DNA from: Paenarthrobacter nicotinovorans
GTDB lineage: Bacteria > Actinomycetota > Actinomycetes > Actinomycetales > Micrococcaceae
Direction: 5' to 3'
NCBI RefSeq assembly: GCF_021919345.1
Contig: NZ_CP089293.1
Coordinates: 3,596,001-3,660,000 of the forward strand
Length of the DNA stretch: 64,000 nucleotides
In this document: piece after piece, positions 44,558-53,145 of the stretch
Numbering within the stretch: position 1 is the first letter of the stretch
Layout: the number at the start of each line of letters is the position of its first letter
Notes under the pieces: model-generated
The model's database searches: none
What the model saw: only the letters and a program-made list of their open reading frames with translations
Told to the model about the DNA's origin: nothing
Translations under genes and position numbers: made by a program

Positions 44558-44783
44558 GAGTTCAAACACGCGGGATGTGAGCAAGCGTCAGGACCAAACA
44601 CGCGGAACGTGAGCAAGCGTCGGATTCAAACACGCGGGATGTGAGCAAGCGTCGGATTCAAACCCGCGGGATGTGAGCAAGCGTCAGGACCAAACCCGAG
44701 GAATGTGAGCAAGCGTCAGGACCAAACACGCGGGATGTGAGCAAGCGTCAGGACCAAACACGCGGGATGTGAGCGAGCGTCAG
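44558..44783 (-). repeat. Seven-copy inverted repeat array before the aminotransferase stop
   Basis: Seven units, read on the minus strand CTTGCTCACATCCCGCGTG + TTTG, facing the array at 44206-44427. The first minus-strand unit includes the TGA stop of the aminotransferase gene. Confidence 0.85.
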
Positions 44784-45874
44784 GCCTTGGCGATCGCTTC
44801 CTTCAGCGCACCGAGCACCAGGGTCACCGAGGCACTGTTGGCGTTCGGGCCCATCATGCCGATGCGCCACACCGTATCCGCAAACTCCCCAACCCCCGAG
44901 CCGATCTCCATGCTGAAGTTCTCCAGGAGGTAGGCGCGGACGGCAGCCGAGTTGACGCCGTCGGGCACTTTGACCGTGGTGAGGCTCGGCAGTCGGGAGC
45001 CCTCGGCGGCAAACAGCTCGAGCCCCATTTCCTGCAACCCGTCCTGCAAAGCGGCGCCCGCCGCCCGGTGCCGCGCCTGCACAACGTCCAGGCCCTCCGC
45101 CAGGATGCGGTCCAGCGCGGCTTCGAGGCCTGCGATCATCGTGACCGGCGCAGTGTGGTGGTACGTCCGGGCTCCGCTCGCCGCGCCAACGTAACCGCCG
45201 AGCAGGCCAATGTCGAGGTACCAGGAGCGGGGGTCCTTGACACGGCGTTCGAAGGCGCGGTCGGACACAGTGAACGGCGAGAGGCCCGGCGGAACGCCGA
45301 GGCACTTCTGGGTTCCGGCGTATCCGACGTCGATCCCCCAGTCGTCTGCCAACAGCTCCAGTCCGCCGATGGAGGTGACTGCGTCGGTGATGAGCAGGGC
45401 GTCGCCCTTGCCCGCACCGAGGGCAGCGATGTCGGAGAGCACACCCACGGAGGTCTCGGCGTGAACCGCGGCGATGACCTTGGGATTGGGGTGCGCTGAG
45501 AGAACGCGGTCGGCGTCCACCGGCTGGCCCCACTCGTGATCCACGCGAACAACCGTTGCCCCGCAGCGCCGGGCGACCTCGCACATGCGCACCCCGAATA
45601 GTCCGTTGACAGCGATGACTGCCACGTCGCCGTCGGACACTGTGTTCACGAAGGCTGCTTCCATCCCGCCTGAACCGGTGGCACTCAACGGAAGAGTACG
45701 CGCGTTGGAGGTGCCCCAGACGGTTCGGAGTCCCTCGCAAGTGTGGTCGAGGCGCTCGATGAACACAGGGTCGAGATGACCCAGTACGGGGTACGCCAAC
45801 GCGGCCATGGCTTCGGGGTAGCAATTGCTCGGACCGGGACCGAACAGGAACCTGGACGTCAGAATGTCTGGCAT
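44780..45874 (-). CDS. Alanine/ureidoglycine-glyoxylate aminotransferase family (PucG-like)
   Basis: 364 residues from ATG 45874 (AAGGAG upstream). Class V PLP aminotransferase: PGPSNCYPEAMAAL, SATGSGGMEAAFVN, HAETSVGVLSDI, LLITDAVTSIGG and Lys in GTQKCLGVPPGLS forming the aldimine. In this window with allantoinase, gcl, uraD and uraH, (S)-ureidoglycine-glyoxylate transaminase (PucG) is as likely as alanine-glyoxylate aminotransferase; the sequence alone does not decide. Confidence 0.85.
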   Translation of the reverse strand: MPDILTSRFLFGPGPSNCYPEAMAALAYPVLGHLDPVFIERLDHTCEGLRTVWGTSNARTLPLSATGSGGMEAAFVNTVSDGDVAVIAVNGLFGVRMCEVARRCGATVVRVDHEWGQPVDADRVLSAHPNPKVIAAVHAETSVGVLSDIAALGAGKGDALLITDAVTSIGGLELLADDWGIDVGYAGTQKCLGVPPGLSPFTVSDRAFERRVKDPRSWYLDIGLLGGYVGAASGARTYHHTAPVTMIAGLEAALDRILAEGLDVVQARHRAAGAALQDGLQEMGLELFAAEGSRLPSLTTVKVPDGVNSAAVRAYLLENFSMEIGSGVGEFADTVWRIGMMGPNANSASVTLVLGALKEAIAKA

Positions 45875-46144
45875 GGCGAACTCCTTCAGCTGGTTGAGGT
45901 CATTCTGCCCCAGCATGCTGGGCGGAGCGAACCGCTATGCCGAGGTTCAGGCTGATCAGGGTTTGGTTCAGCAATCGACTGGTCTGTTTGAGCGGTATGC
46001 ACCATCGACATAATTCGCAGAATATCGAGGGTTTTACCGGTCGGATGGCATCATGGCCTTAGTTCGGGGAATGCCATACGCGAGCGGGACCAAGATGGGC
46101 GTAAGCCTGATTCCGTGCCGCATGCTGAAAGAATCGGGGATCTT

Positions 46145-46828
46145 TTGAAAAAACATAACGTGGGTCTGAAAGCTGTCTTTCTCCTTGCGGCGGCCATTGC
46201 AACTTCATCATGTTCAGCGCCCCCCGCCGCCGCTCCGGCTGCGCCCAGCTCGTCAAACCCGGCTGCTTCCAGCCCCAGCGCAACAAATTCTTCGTCCCCT
46301 TCCTCAGCAAGTTCCTCAAGCAGCGACCCAACACCATCCAAAACCTCGTCTTCGGCGCGAGCAACGCCTTCCAGCTCTTCCGGCGCTTCGGCTTCCTCCG
46401 GTGCAGTTTCCACGGAGAAGGCAGGTTCGAGTTTGTCACTGTCCAACTTCTTCGAGCCTGAAAGCAATTGGACGGAGAACCGATTCGATGTCGCGGATAA
46501 ATCGGGAGTCAGCGGTATCGCCACTACCATCAGCGGCTACGGCGATGCCCAGATGCTTGAGCTCCGGCTGGCGAACAACTTCGACACTTTGTCTTTCAAC
46601 GTCGGTCAAGCCAACGATTCCAAGTCTTCGGACAAAATACTCGTTGTCAGGGTTGTGGGTAACGGCAAGCAATTGGATGTCAGGAAAGTGCCGTTCAACA
46701 CCATCCAGGAAATCTCAGTCCCGGCAAAGAATGTCAATGCGTTGAAGATCGAACTGTCACTGGATAAGACGCCAAATCAGGATTCAAAGTCCATCCTGGC
46801 TGTGGTTTCTGACGTCACCCTCGACTGA
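46145..46828 (+). CDS. Lipoprotein with low-complexity linker and NPCBM-like domain
   Basis: 227 residues from TTG 46145. Signal peptide MKKHNVGLKAVFLLAAAI with lipobox TSSC, then about 80 residues of Ser/Pro/Ala/Thr (a cell-wall spacer), then a beta-sandwich-like C-terminus (NWTENRFDVADKSGVSGIA, LELRLANNFDTLSFNVGQ, ILVVRVVGNGKQLDVRKVP) resembling NPCBM/discoidin carbohydrate-binding domains. Probably a surface lipoprotein. Adjacent to the Septum_form-like protein. Confidence 0.7.
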   Translation: MKKHNVGLKAVFLLAAAIATSSCSAPPAAAPAAPSSSNPAASSPSATNSSSPSSASSSSSDPTPSKTSSSARATPSSSSGASASSGAVSTEKAGSSLSLSNFFEPESNWTENRFDVADKSGVSGIATTISGYGDAQMLELRLANNFDTLSFNVGQANDSKSSDKILVVRVVGNGKQLDVRKVPFNTIQEISVPAKNVNALKIELSLDKTPNQDSKSILAVVSDVTLD

Positions 46829-46832
46829 CCTC

Positions 46833-47636
46833 ATGAACATCCCCACCCCGCCTGAACGGTCGCCCAACAGCAGTAAGAAGAGCGGGCTTCCGCGCCCGAA
46901 TTTGGCGACTTGGGCAGCGCTGGCAACTATTGGAGCCCTTGTGGTGGCAGTTGCGACGTTCGTATTGCAGTTTTTTGGGCCTTCATGGGGGCTCGGCGCA
47001 AATAACCTTTCGCCGCAAAGTTCAGCATCATCCAGCATTGTGGCGGAAAGCCGGGAATCTCCAGTACCAGGCCCAAGCGCATCCACCAGCCCTGCTGGGC
47101 CCTGCCTGGACGATTCCTGGAACCCGGTATCTTGCGACAGGGCACACTCAGCAGAGTTGATTTCAGCGGAAGGCCCCTGCACCCAGGATGCACTGATGTC
47201 CTATGCAGGAGGTGCAGCACCATTGGACACCCTCCGGGTCGACCTACAGCCGAAGACGGTAGAAGGGGTCGGCTGCCTCGTAGCATTGCCGGACGGGCTG
47301 GGAGTAAGGATAAAAGACGGACTCTCAGGTCGGGATCATGCCGTCCTGAGACGGTGTTCTGACCGGTTCTCACAACGCGACGTGAGCTGTGATCAGCCGC
47401 ACACGGCCGAGATCGTGTATTCCAATCCGGATCCTGGACTGGCTGAAACGGACTGCAGAGCCCAAGCTGAGGTGTATACCGACAACGCGTTCAGTCGATA
47501 CGGGACTAAGCTTGAGGTCCTGTCACGCACCTCGGCAGACGATACGACCTGTGTCGTGCAAGTCAAAGGCAGCAACGTACTGACCGGTTCTCTGAGGAAC
47601 TTGGCCAGCCGAGCACTCCCTATTTCACCTAGCTAG
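46833..47636 (+). CDS. Membrane-anchored Septum_form-like protein
   Basis: 267 residues: cytoplasmic Pro/Ser-rich start, one transmembrane helix (TWAALATIGALVVAVATFVL), Ser/Pro linker, then two Cys-containing repeats of the Septum_form type (GPCLDDSWNPVSCDRAHSAE and SCDQPHTAEIVYSNPDPG). The C-x(n)-C-x2-x-H-x-x-E pattern is that of actinobacterial septum-formation-family domains. Function in cell envelope or division is presumed from the family. Confidence 0.75.
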   Translation: MNIPTPPERSPNSSKKSGLPRPNLATWAALATIGALVVAVATFVLQFFGPSWGLGANNLSPQSSASSSIVAESRESPVPGPSASTSPAGPCLDDSWNPVSCDRAHSAELISAEGPCTQDALMSYAGGAAPLDTLRVDLQPKTVEGVGCLVALPDGLGVRIKDGLSGRDHAVLRRCSDRFSQRDVSCDQPHTAEIVYSNPDPGLAETDCRAQAEVYTDNAFSRYGTKLEVLSRTSADDTTCVVQVKGSNVLTGSLRNLASRALPISPS

Positions 47637-47643
47637 TCTCCGC

Positions 47644-48873
47644 CTAACCTTGGCTGTTGCGAACCAAGCCCGCCGGCTTCTTGGCGTGCCGGACCCTGTC
47701 CGCACCCCACACCGCGAGCGCAAGCAATACGAAGACCGCCCCGAGCACGCTGGCTCCAGCCCAGCCCCAGGCGTCAAACACCGGCGCTACAGCCGCAGCC
47801 CCAGCCGCGCTGCCTACTGAATAGAACACCATGTAGCTCCCAATAATGCTGCTGGCTGACTCTTCAGCCCCGGCCACGATCATGGTCTGGCTGCTGACGT
47901 GGACAGCCTGGACAGCGGCGTCGAGGACGATGATTCCGGCGATGAACCACAGCAGCGACCAACTTCCCATGGACAAGGCGAGCCATGAACCCAGGAGCGC
48001 CGCCAAACTCACCCCTGTGACGCGCTGCCCCCAGCCACGGTCCGCCGCAGCACCGGCTTTGGACGCCGCCAGTATCCCCACGAGCCCGGCCAGCCCGAAG
48101 AGCCCGATAGCACCCGGAGGCAGGTTCCAGGCCGGGCTGCCCAGGAGCAGCGACATACCGCTCCACAGCACGCCGAAGGACGCAAAGAGCAGCATGGTAA
48201 TCAGGGCCCGGGTGCGGAATACGGGATTGTTCCGGGTCAGCACGACGACGGAGCAAACGGGCCGCCAGTAGCGCACCTCTCCCCGGTCGCGGTTGTCGGA
48301 CGGCAGGGCACGGAAGACCGCGACGGCGAGGACCGCCCCAGCTCCGGCCGCGAGGACGTAGACCGAGCGCCAACCCCAGAGATCCGTCATGCCTCCCGCC
48401 ACTGTCCGCGCCAGGATGATGCCACTCACGACGCCGGCAGTGACGGTTCCGATGTTTCCTCCCCTTTGCGCGGGGGTGCTTGAGGCGGCGGTGAACGCCA
48501 CGATGGTCTGCACGACGGACGATGCCAGGCCCAGGAGCAAGAAGCCGACGAGAAGGGCAGCCGGGGAGGACGCCAGGGCTACGGCCGTGGCTCCTGCCGA
48601 GGTGGCCCCGATCTGCAAGGCGATGAGTGCCCGGCGGTTCACCAAGTCACCCAGCGGCACCACGAGGACCAGGCCGAGGAGATACCCGGCCTGGGCCGAC
48701 GCCACCACCCAGCCCACGCCGGCAACAGGAATTCCCACATCCGCTCCGATGCGTTCAAGCAGGGGTTGTCCGTAGTAGAGGTTCGACACCATGAACCCGG
48801 CGACGACGGCGAGCAACAGCAAGTGACGACGGCCCAGTCCCGCCGGGGTGCTTGTCTGAATGCCGTTCCTCAT
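47644..48873 (-). CDS. MFS transporter, divergent from HxlR regulator
   Basis: 409 residues from ATG 48873 (GGGAGG upstream). Twelve hydrophobic helices, with motif-A-like GDLVNRRALIALQIG between helices 2 and 3. Drug/metabolite efflux family. The divergent HxlR-type gene with two symmetric sites in between probably controls it. Confidence 0.9.
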   Translation of the reverse strand: MRNGIQTSTPAGLGRRHLLLLAVVAGFMVSNLYYGQPLLERIGADVGIPVAGVGWVVASAQAGYLLGLVLVVPLGDLVNRRALIALQIGATSAGATAVALASSPAALLVGFLLLGLASSVVQTIVAFTAASSTPAQRGGNIGTVTAGVVSGIILARTVAGGMTDLWGWRSVYVLAAGAGAVLAVAVFRALPSDNRDRGEVRYWRPVCSVVVLTRNNPVFRTRALITMLLFASFGVLWSGMSLLLGSPAWNLPPGAIGLFGLAGLVGILAASKAGAAADRGWGQRVTGVSLAALLGSWLALSMGSWSLLWFIAGIIVLDAAVQAVHVSSQTMIVAGAEESASSIIGSYMVFYSVGSAAGAAAVAPVFDAWGWAGASVLGAVFVLLALAVWGADRVRHAKKPAGLVRNSQG

Positions 48874-48891
48874 AGAGCGCCTCCCGCTAGA

Positions 48892-48910
48892 TGGTTTCAA
48901 TATGCAACCA
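48892..48910. promoter_or_regulatory. HxlR-type operator A
   Basis: TGGTTTCA-n3-TGCAACCA (7 of 8 symmetric positions), between the divergent MFS and HxlR genes, 19 bp upstream of the MFS start codon. Confidence 0.7.
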
Positions 48911-48928
48911 TATGATCCTATGGCAGAA

Positions 48929-48947
48929 TGGTTTCATGTTGCAACCA
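48929..48947. promoter_or_regulatory. HxlR-type operator B, over the HxlR start codon
   Basis: TGGTTTCA-n3-TGCAACCA again, 37 bp from operator A. It contains the ATG (48936) of the HxlR gene itself. Confidence 0.7.
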
Positions 48948-49397
48948 ATCGACATGGACTGGACAGACCCCGAGTGCCCCGTCGCCAGGGCGGCTGACTT
49001 GGTAGGCGATAAGTGGACCTTGCTGATCATCCGGGACTCACTGGACGGCAAACGGCGGTTCTCGGAGTTCCAGAAGTCCCTGGGCGTGGCCAAGAACATC
49101 CTCTCGGACCGCCTGCGACTCCTAGTGGACAGGGGGATCCTCGCCCGGATTCCCAACGATCGAGGAACACGGAGCGAGTACGAACTCACAAGTGCCGGGC
49201 TCGACCTCTTCACGCTGATCCTCAGCCTCCGGCAATGGGGCGAGCGGAACGCCTTCGGCACCAACGAACGCCACTCCGTCTTGGTCACCCCGGCCACGGG
49301 TCAGCCGGTGCCGCAGCTTCGCCCCCTGGGCCCGGACGGCAGCGAGCTCCAGCCCCGGGAGACGCTGGTGGTCAAAGTGGGCCATCCGGCACCGTGA
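48936..49397 (+). CDS. HxlR-family transcriptional regulator
   Basis: 153 residues; ATG 48936 (MLQPIDMDWTDPECPVARAA) is preferred over an upstream in-frame start because it aligns with HxlR N-termini. Conserved Cys in PECPVARA, then winged helix: LVGDKWTLLIIRDSLDGKRR, FSEFQKSLGVAKNILSDRL, DRGILARIPNDRGTRSEYEL. Cys-containing HxlR proteins often sense electrophiles. Likely represses the divergent MFS gene and itself. Confidence 0.88.
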   Translation: MLQPIDMDWTDPECPVARAADLVGDKWTLLIIRDSLDGKRRFSEFQKSLGVAKNILSDRLRLLVDRGILARIPNDRGTRSEYELTSAGLDLFTLILSLRQWGERNAFGTNERHSVLVTPATGQPVPQLRPLGPDGSELQPRETLVVKVGHPAP

Positions 49398-49474
49398 CCC
49401 GCCCCCAGCTTCCCCCGAATCCAAACTGCTAAGGTTACTCACCAATACCGAAGCCGCCACGATAGGGGACGCAA

Positions 49475-50305
49475 GTGACGACTGAAGGAAACGGGCCCGC
49501 AGAAAAGGGCATCCGGGGCGAGGTGCACCAGGACCGCTTCGTTGCCGGACAGGACCTGACGCGCTGGAAGTCCCCCGCCGGCCGGACCTTGGCCCGGGGC
49601 GCCGAATGGGTCACCGGACTCCTGGGCCCATATGCCGCACTCATCATCACCCTGGCGGTGGGCCTGGGTGTCACCCTGACGTTGGCCTGGGCGTTCGGCG
49701 AGGTGTATGAGTCAGTGACCGAAGCGGATGGGGTCGCAGGCTTCGACCACCCCGTTCTGGATGCTGCCAAGTCGGTCCGGTCCCCCGCTGCGGACGCGGC
49801 CATCACGGCCTACACAAATGTCGGCGGCACTGTGGGCATGCCCATCATTGCCGTGGGCATCATGATCTTCCTGGCCACACGGCGCCGCTCATGGACACCC
49901 GTCATCCTGATGCTCGCGGCCGGACTGGGCTCCCTGGTGATCACCATCCTGGGCAAGCCGATCTTCGGCCGGACCCGCCCCGACCAAGCCGACGCAATTC
50001 CGCCCTATGAGCATTCAGCCTCCTTCCCCAGCGGACACTCCCTGAACTCGATCGTGATCGCAGGCATCGTGGCATACCTGATCATCCTGCGGCTCAACAC
50101 CACGCGGGCACGGGTGGTCACGGTGGTCGTGGCGGCAGCCTTCGCCTTCACCATGGGCTTGAGCCGCGTCTATCTTGGCCATCACTGGCTGACCGACGTT
50201 CTGGCCGCGTGGGCCATCGGCATCGCCTGGTTGGCCTTGGTCATCACCGCGCATCGGCTCTACCTGACAGTGCGCACGCGGCGTCATCGCGAGGTAGTCT
50301 CTTGA
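49475..50305 (+). CDS. PAP2-superfamily membrane phosphatase
   Basis: 276 residues from GTG 49475 (AGGGGAC upstream). The three PAP2 motifs are KPIFGRTRP, PSGHSLNS and SRVYLGHHWLTDVLA, with the catalytic His residues and Arg. Six transmembrane helices. A lipid phosphatase (phosphatidic acid, undecaprenyl pyrophosphate or similar). Confidence 0.9.
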   Translation: MTTEGNGPAEKGIRGEVHQDRFVAGQDLTRWKSPAGRTLARGAEWVTGLLGPYAALIITLAVGLGVTLTLAWAFGEVYESVTEADGVAGFDHPVLDAAKSVRSPAADAAITAYTNVGGTVGMPIIAVGIMIFLATRRRSWTPVILMLAAGLGSLVITILGKPIFGRTRPDQADAIPPYEHSASFPSGHSLNSIVIAGIVAYLIILRLNTTRARVVTVVVAAAFAFTMGLSRVYLGHHWLTDVLAAWAIGIAWLALVITAHRLYLTVRTRRHREVVS

Positions 50306-50355
50306 CACCGGGCGGGCCGCTCGGCTTAACTGAATTACGTATGCTGAAATAACAG

Positions 50356-50370
50356 TTCCATGATGCGGAA
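50356..50370. promoter_or_regulatory. IclR-type operator upstream of uraD
   Basis: TTCCAT-GAT-GCGGAA, the same motif as the pair in front of hyi (TTYCAY-n3-GCRGAA). It lies about 90 bp upstream of the uraD start. Confidence 0.6.
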
Positions 50371-50459
50371 GCTTGAAGCACCAGACTTCCTCCCGATAAA
50401 GCGGGAGTTCCGCATAGCCCACACCATGGATGCCAGCATTTTGCACGAGGATGACAAGC

Positions 50460-50969
50460 ATGGAGCTTGCAGTATTCAACACGGCTGACCGGGACGAGGC
50501 CATCAGGACCTTGACCCCCTGCCTGGACATCAGCCGCTGGGTGGAAACCATCGTTGACGCGCGCCCCTACGCCAACGTCGACGAACTCCTGGGACAGGCC
50601 CAGCGCGCCGCCGAGCCGTTCACCCCTGCCGAAGTGGAGTCAGCCATGGCCCACCACCCACGGATCGGTGAACGACCCAAGGCCCAAACCACCGAAGCCG
50701 CGATGTCGCGTTCGGAGCAGGCCGGTGTGGACCCGGGTGACAGCCAGACAACAGCAGCGCTGGCCGAAGGCAACCGCGCGTACGAGGAGAAGTTCGACAG
50801 GGTCTTCCTGATCCGTGCTGCAGGCCGCAGCGCACAGGAGATGCTCGCCGCCCTCCAGGAACGCCTCACCCACACCCCCGAAGAAGAAGACACAATCGTG
50901 GCCGGCCAGCTGCGGGAGATCGCACTGCTGCGGCTCTCCGGACTGATCAGCGAAGGAGTCAACGCATGA
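50460..50969 (+). CDS. uraD: 2-oxo-4-hydroxy-4-carboxy-5-ureidoimidazoline decarboxylase
   Basis: 169 residues from ATG 50460 (GAGG upstream). OHCU decarboxylase family: MAHHPRIGERPK (catalytic His in HPRIGE) and the all-helical fold (MLAALQERLTHTPEEEDTIV). It turns OHCU into S-allantoin. Overlaps uraH as ATGA. Confidence 0.93.
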   Translation: MELAVFNTADRDEAIRTLTPCLDISRWVETIVDARPYANVDELLGQAQRAAEPFTPAEVESAMAHHPRIGERPKAQTTEAAMSRSEQAGVDPGDSQTTAALAEGNRAYEEKFDRVFLIRAAGRSAQEMLAALQERLTHTPEEEDTIVAGQLREIALLRLSGLISEGVNA

Positions 50970-51307
50970 GCGTTTCACAAGTCACCACACACATTCTGGA
51001 CACCGGTTCCGGCCGCCCGGCGACGGGTGTCGCCGTCGTGCTTTACGTCCGCGACGGCGACGACTGGACCTTGGTGGGCAAGGGCGAAACCGACACCGAC
51101 GGCCGGATCAAGAACCTGGGCCCCGAACGGATTCCCGGTGGCGCCTACCGCCTGAACTTCGCCACAGGTGCCTACTACGAAGGCCTGGGCACGGAGACGT
51201 TCTTCCCGGAAGTGGACCTCCACTTCACAGTTTCCGACGCCGGCGAGCACTACCACGTGCCCCTGCTGCTGAGCCCGTTCGCGTTCTCGACGTACCGCGG
51301 CAGCTAA
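50966..51307 (+). CDS. uraH: 5-hydroxyisourate hydrolase
   Basis: 113 residues, transthyretin-related. VTTHILDTGSGRPATGVAV at the N-terminus (His and Arg of the active site) and the C-terminal YRGS signature. It hydrolyses 5-hydroxyisourate to OHCU. ATG 50966 overlaps uraD. The gene that usually follows (uricase) is absent; an IS30 element lies downstream instead. Confidence 0.95.
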   Translation: MSVSQVTTHILDTGSGRPATGVAVVLYVRDGDDWTLVGKGETDTDGRIKNLGPERIPGGAYRLNFATGAYYEGLGTETFFPEVDLHFTVSDAGEHYHVPLLLSPFAFSTYRGS

Positions 51308-51316
51308 CCCGCCCAG

Positions 51317-51357
51317 CCGATGTGACAGTTGATGCCAATGTTCCCCGGGCAAAGTCA
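51317..51357 (+). repeat. Left inverted repeat of the IS30 element
   Basis: Begins CCGATGTGACAGTTGATGCC; pairs with 52603-52643 (CCGATGCGACAGTTAATGCC on the minus strand). Confidence 0.8.
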
Positions 51358-51380
51358 ATTGGTGGGAGCAACGCTGGGGG

Positions 51381-52577
51381 TTAGGCCGCTTGTAGCAGCT
51401 GGTTTAGCCGGTTGGCTGGGGTCTCGAGGTTCAGTGTTGGTCTGGGGCGGCGGTTGAGTTTCGCTGCGACCAGGCGGATGTCCTCGGGGGTGTGCACTGA
51501 AAGGTCAGTGCCTTTCTCGAACCAGAACCGCAGGAGCCGGTTGGTGTTTTCGTTGGTGCCGCGCTGCCAGGGCGAGTGCGGGTCGCAGAAGTACATCGTC
51601 GTATCGAGAGCGGTCTGGATTTTTGCGTAGTCGGCCAGTTCGGTGCCGCGGTCCCAGGTGATCGACCGGCGCAGGTGATCCGGGAGGGAGGCCATCTCCC
51701 GGATCATCGCGGCGGCAACGGTTTCCGCGGTGTGGTCCCCTGGCAGGTGCAGCAGGATCGTGAACCGGGTTGAGCGTTCCACCAAGGTTCCGATCGCTGT
51801 CCCGTTGGCGCCGATGATGAGGTCACCTTCCCAATGCCCGGGCACTGCCCGGTCCTGGACCTCGGCGGGACGTTGGCTGATCTTGAAGGCCTCTTTATAG
51901 GGGCTGTTGGCGCGCCGGTCAGTGCCGTGGGGGATGCGTTGTTTGCGTTTCAGGCTGAGCTTTTCGGCCAGGTCCGCCCGCAGGTTCCCGCGGGTTTGGA
52001 CGTAAAGGGCCTGGTAGATCGTCTCGTGGCTCACCTGCATAGTCTGATCGTCACCGAAGTAATACGCCAACATCGAGGAGATCAGCTTCGGACTCCACCC
52101 GTCATCCATCCAGACGCCGACCAGCCGGCACAAACCCTCGTCCTTGGCCAGCCTGAAGGGTTTGGGACGGCGCCTGTCCTGATGCGCTTTGGCGTGAGCG
52201 ACCGAGGCGTAGTACTTCCCGTCCGCGCTCGTGTGGCGTTTGACCTCCCGCCAAACTACGGACTTATCCCGCCCGATCAATGCGCCGATCTTCGCGTAAC
52301 TGAGGCCCATCCGCACACCCATCTGGATCATGCCTCGCTCTTCCAGACCCAACGCACGGCCAGGGCCCCCGACTGAAGGAGCAGGATCGGCAAGACCTCC
52401 GGTAGCACCCCGGTTCACGGTCATCATTAGGCCAGACTGAACCCACCAATTGTGCCCGGTAGCGTGCACCGCCCCGACACGCCGGGCAGCAGTACGAACA
52501 GGCATCCCCGCACACACCAAATCAAGAAACTCAGTACGCGCAGCCTTGGGGAACAACTTGACCATAAAACGCTCCAT
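51381..52577 (-). CDS. IS30-family transposase
   Basis: 398 residues from ATG 52577. Helix-turn-helix near the N-terminus (GLSYAKIGALIGRDKSVVWR) and a DDE catalytic domain: Asp in EGDLIIGANGTAIGTLV, Asp in SITWDRGTELADYAKI, Glu in PWQRGTNENTNRLLRFW. Length typical of the family; the reading frame is intact, so the element may be active. Confidence 0.93.
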   Translation of the reverse strand: MERFMVKLFPKAARTEFLDLVCAGMPVRTAARRVGAVHATGHNWWVQSGLMMTVNRGATGGLADPAPSVGGPGRALGLEERGMIQMGVRMGLSYAKIGALIGRDKSVVWREVKRHTSADGKYYASVAHAKAHQDRRRPKPFRLAKDEGLCRLVGVWMDDGWSPKLISSMLAYYFGDDQTMQVSHETIYQALYVQTRGNLRADLAEKLSLKRKQRIPHGTDRRANSPYKEAFKISQRPAEVQDRAVPGHWEGDLIIGANGTAIGTLVERSTRFTILLHLPGDHTAETVAAAMIREMASLPDHLRRSITWDRGTELADYAKIQTALDTTMYFCDPHSPWQRGTNENTNRLLRFWFEKGTDLSVHTPEDIRLVAAKLNRRPRPTLNLETPANRLNQLLQAA

Positions 52578-52602
52578 CAATCAGAGCGTTGCAACGACCC
52601 TA

Positions 52603-52643
52603 TGACTTTGCCCCGCGAACATTGGCATTAACTGTCGCATCGG
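52603..52643 (-). repeat. Right inverted repeat of the IS30 element
   Basis: Right end of the element, 23 bp from the start codon of the next gene, so insertion probably affected that gene's promoter or now supplies part of it. Confidence 0.8.
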
Positions 52644-52666
52644 CGAGGAACGGTACGCTTGAAGAC

Positions 52667-52999
52667 ATGGCTTCAGAGGACACCACCCCCAACACCGCCC
52701 GCCGCGAAATCACCGTTCGCCGGGCACCCAAGTTCGTTCCCTTCATGATTTTGGGCGCGGTGGTGGGCGCGATCGTGGCCGCAATCATCGCCTACGGCCG
52801 CCCGGCCGACCCCGCCTTCGATGCCGGCACGGTCTTTGGCTTCTTCCTGATTGTCTGCGCCGGCGGCGGCGTCATCCTTTTCTCGGTCCTGGCCCTGATC
52901 CTGGACCGCGTCAGCGTCAAGCGCTCCGAGCGGGCCGTCGTCGAAGCCGTCCCGGATTCGGTTCCGGACGAAGGACCCGAGAACGACGACGTCCGCTAA
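52667..52999 (+). CDS. Small membrane protein before purF
   Basis: 110 residues from ATG 52667. Acidic/Thr start, then two transmembrane helices (VPFMILGAVVGAIVAAIIAY and TVFGFFLIVCAGGGVILFSV) and an acidic tail PDEGPENDDVR. A conserved neighbour of purF in some actinobacteria, I believe; function unknown. The IS30 right end lies 23 bp upstream. Confidence 0.75.
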   Translation: MASEDTTPNTARREITVRRAPKFVPFMILGAVVGAIVAAIIAYGRPADPAFDAGTVFGFFLIVCAGGGVILFSVLALILDRVSVKRSERAVVEAVPDSVPDEGPENDDVR

Positions 53000-53145
53000 G
53001 TCGGGCGCCCGGCCCGCCTCTTTTGAGGGGAGCCACTGTGAGACACACCGCATTTTCGGCCGGACACGCCTGATCTTTGCCCCTTCGCGGGGTCATATAG
53101 GAATCGGGGGAACGTACCACGGCCACAGCATGAGACAATCGACCA

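Larger units (their letters stand above)
51317..52643. mobile_element. IS30-family insertion sequence, complete
   Basis: About 1327 bp bounded by inverted repeats of 41 bp (51317-51357 and 52603-52643, roughly 90% matching), with weaker similarity reaching further inward (GCAACGCT on both sides). Encodes one transposase. No target duplication is evident, so the outer edges may be off by a few bases. It separates uraH from the small membrane protein before purF. Confidence 0.85.

Noticed and set aside
44211..44644. Short plus-strand frames of repetitive composition
   Set aside because: They are translations of the tandem repeat array, not genes.
44206..44783. CRISPR array
   Set aside because: The 32-bp units are contiguous tandem repeats with no unique spacers, and they are mirrored, with no cas genes near.
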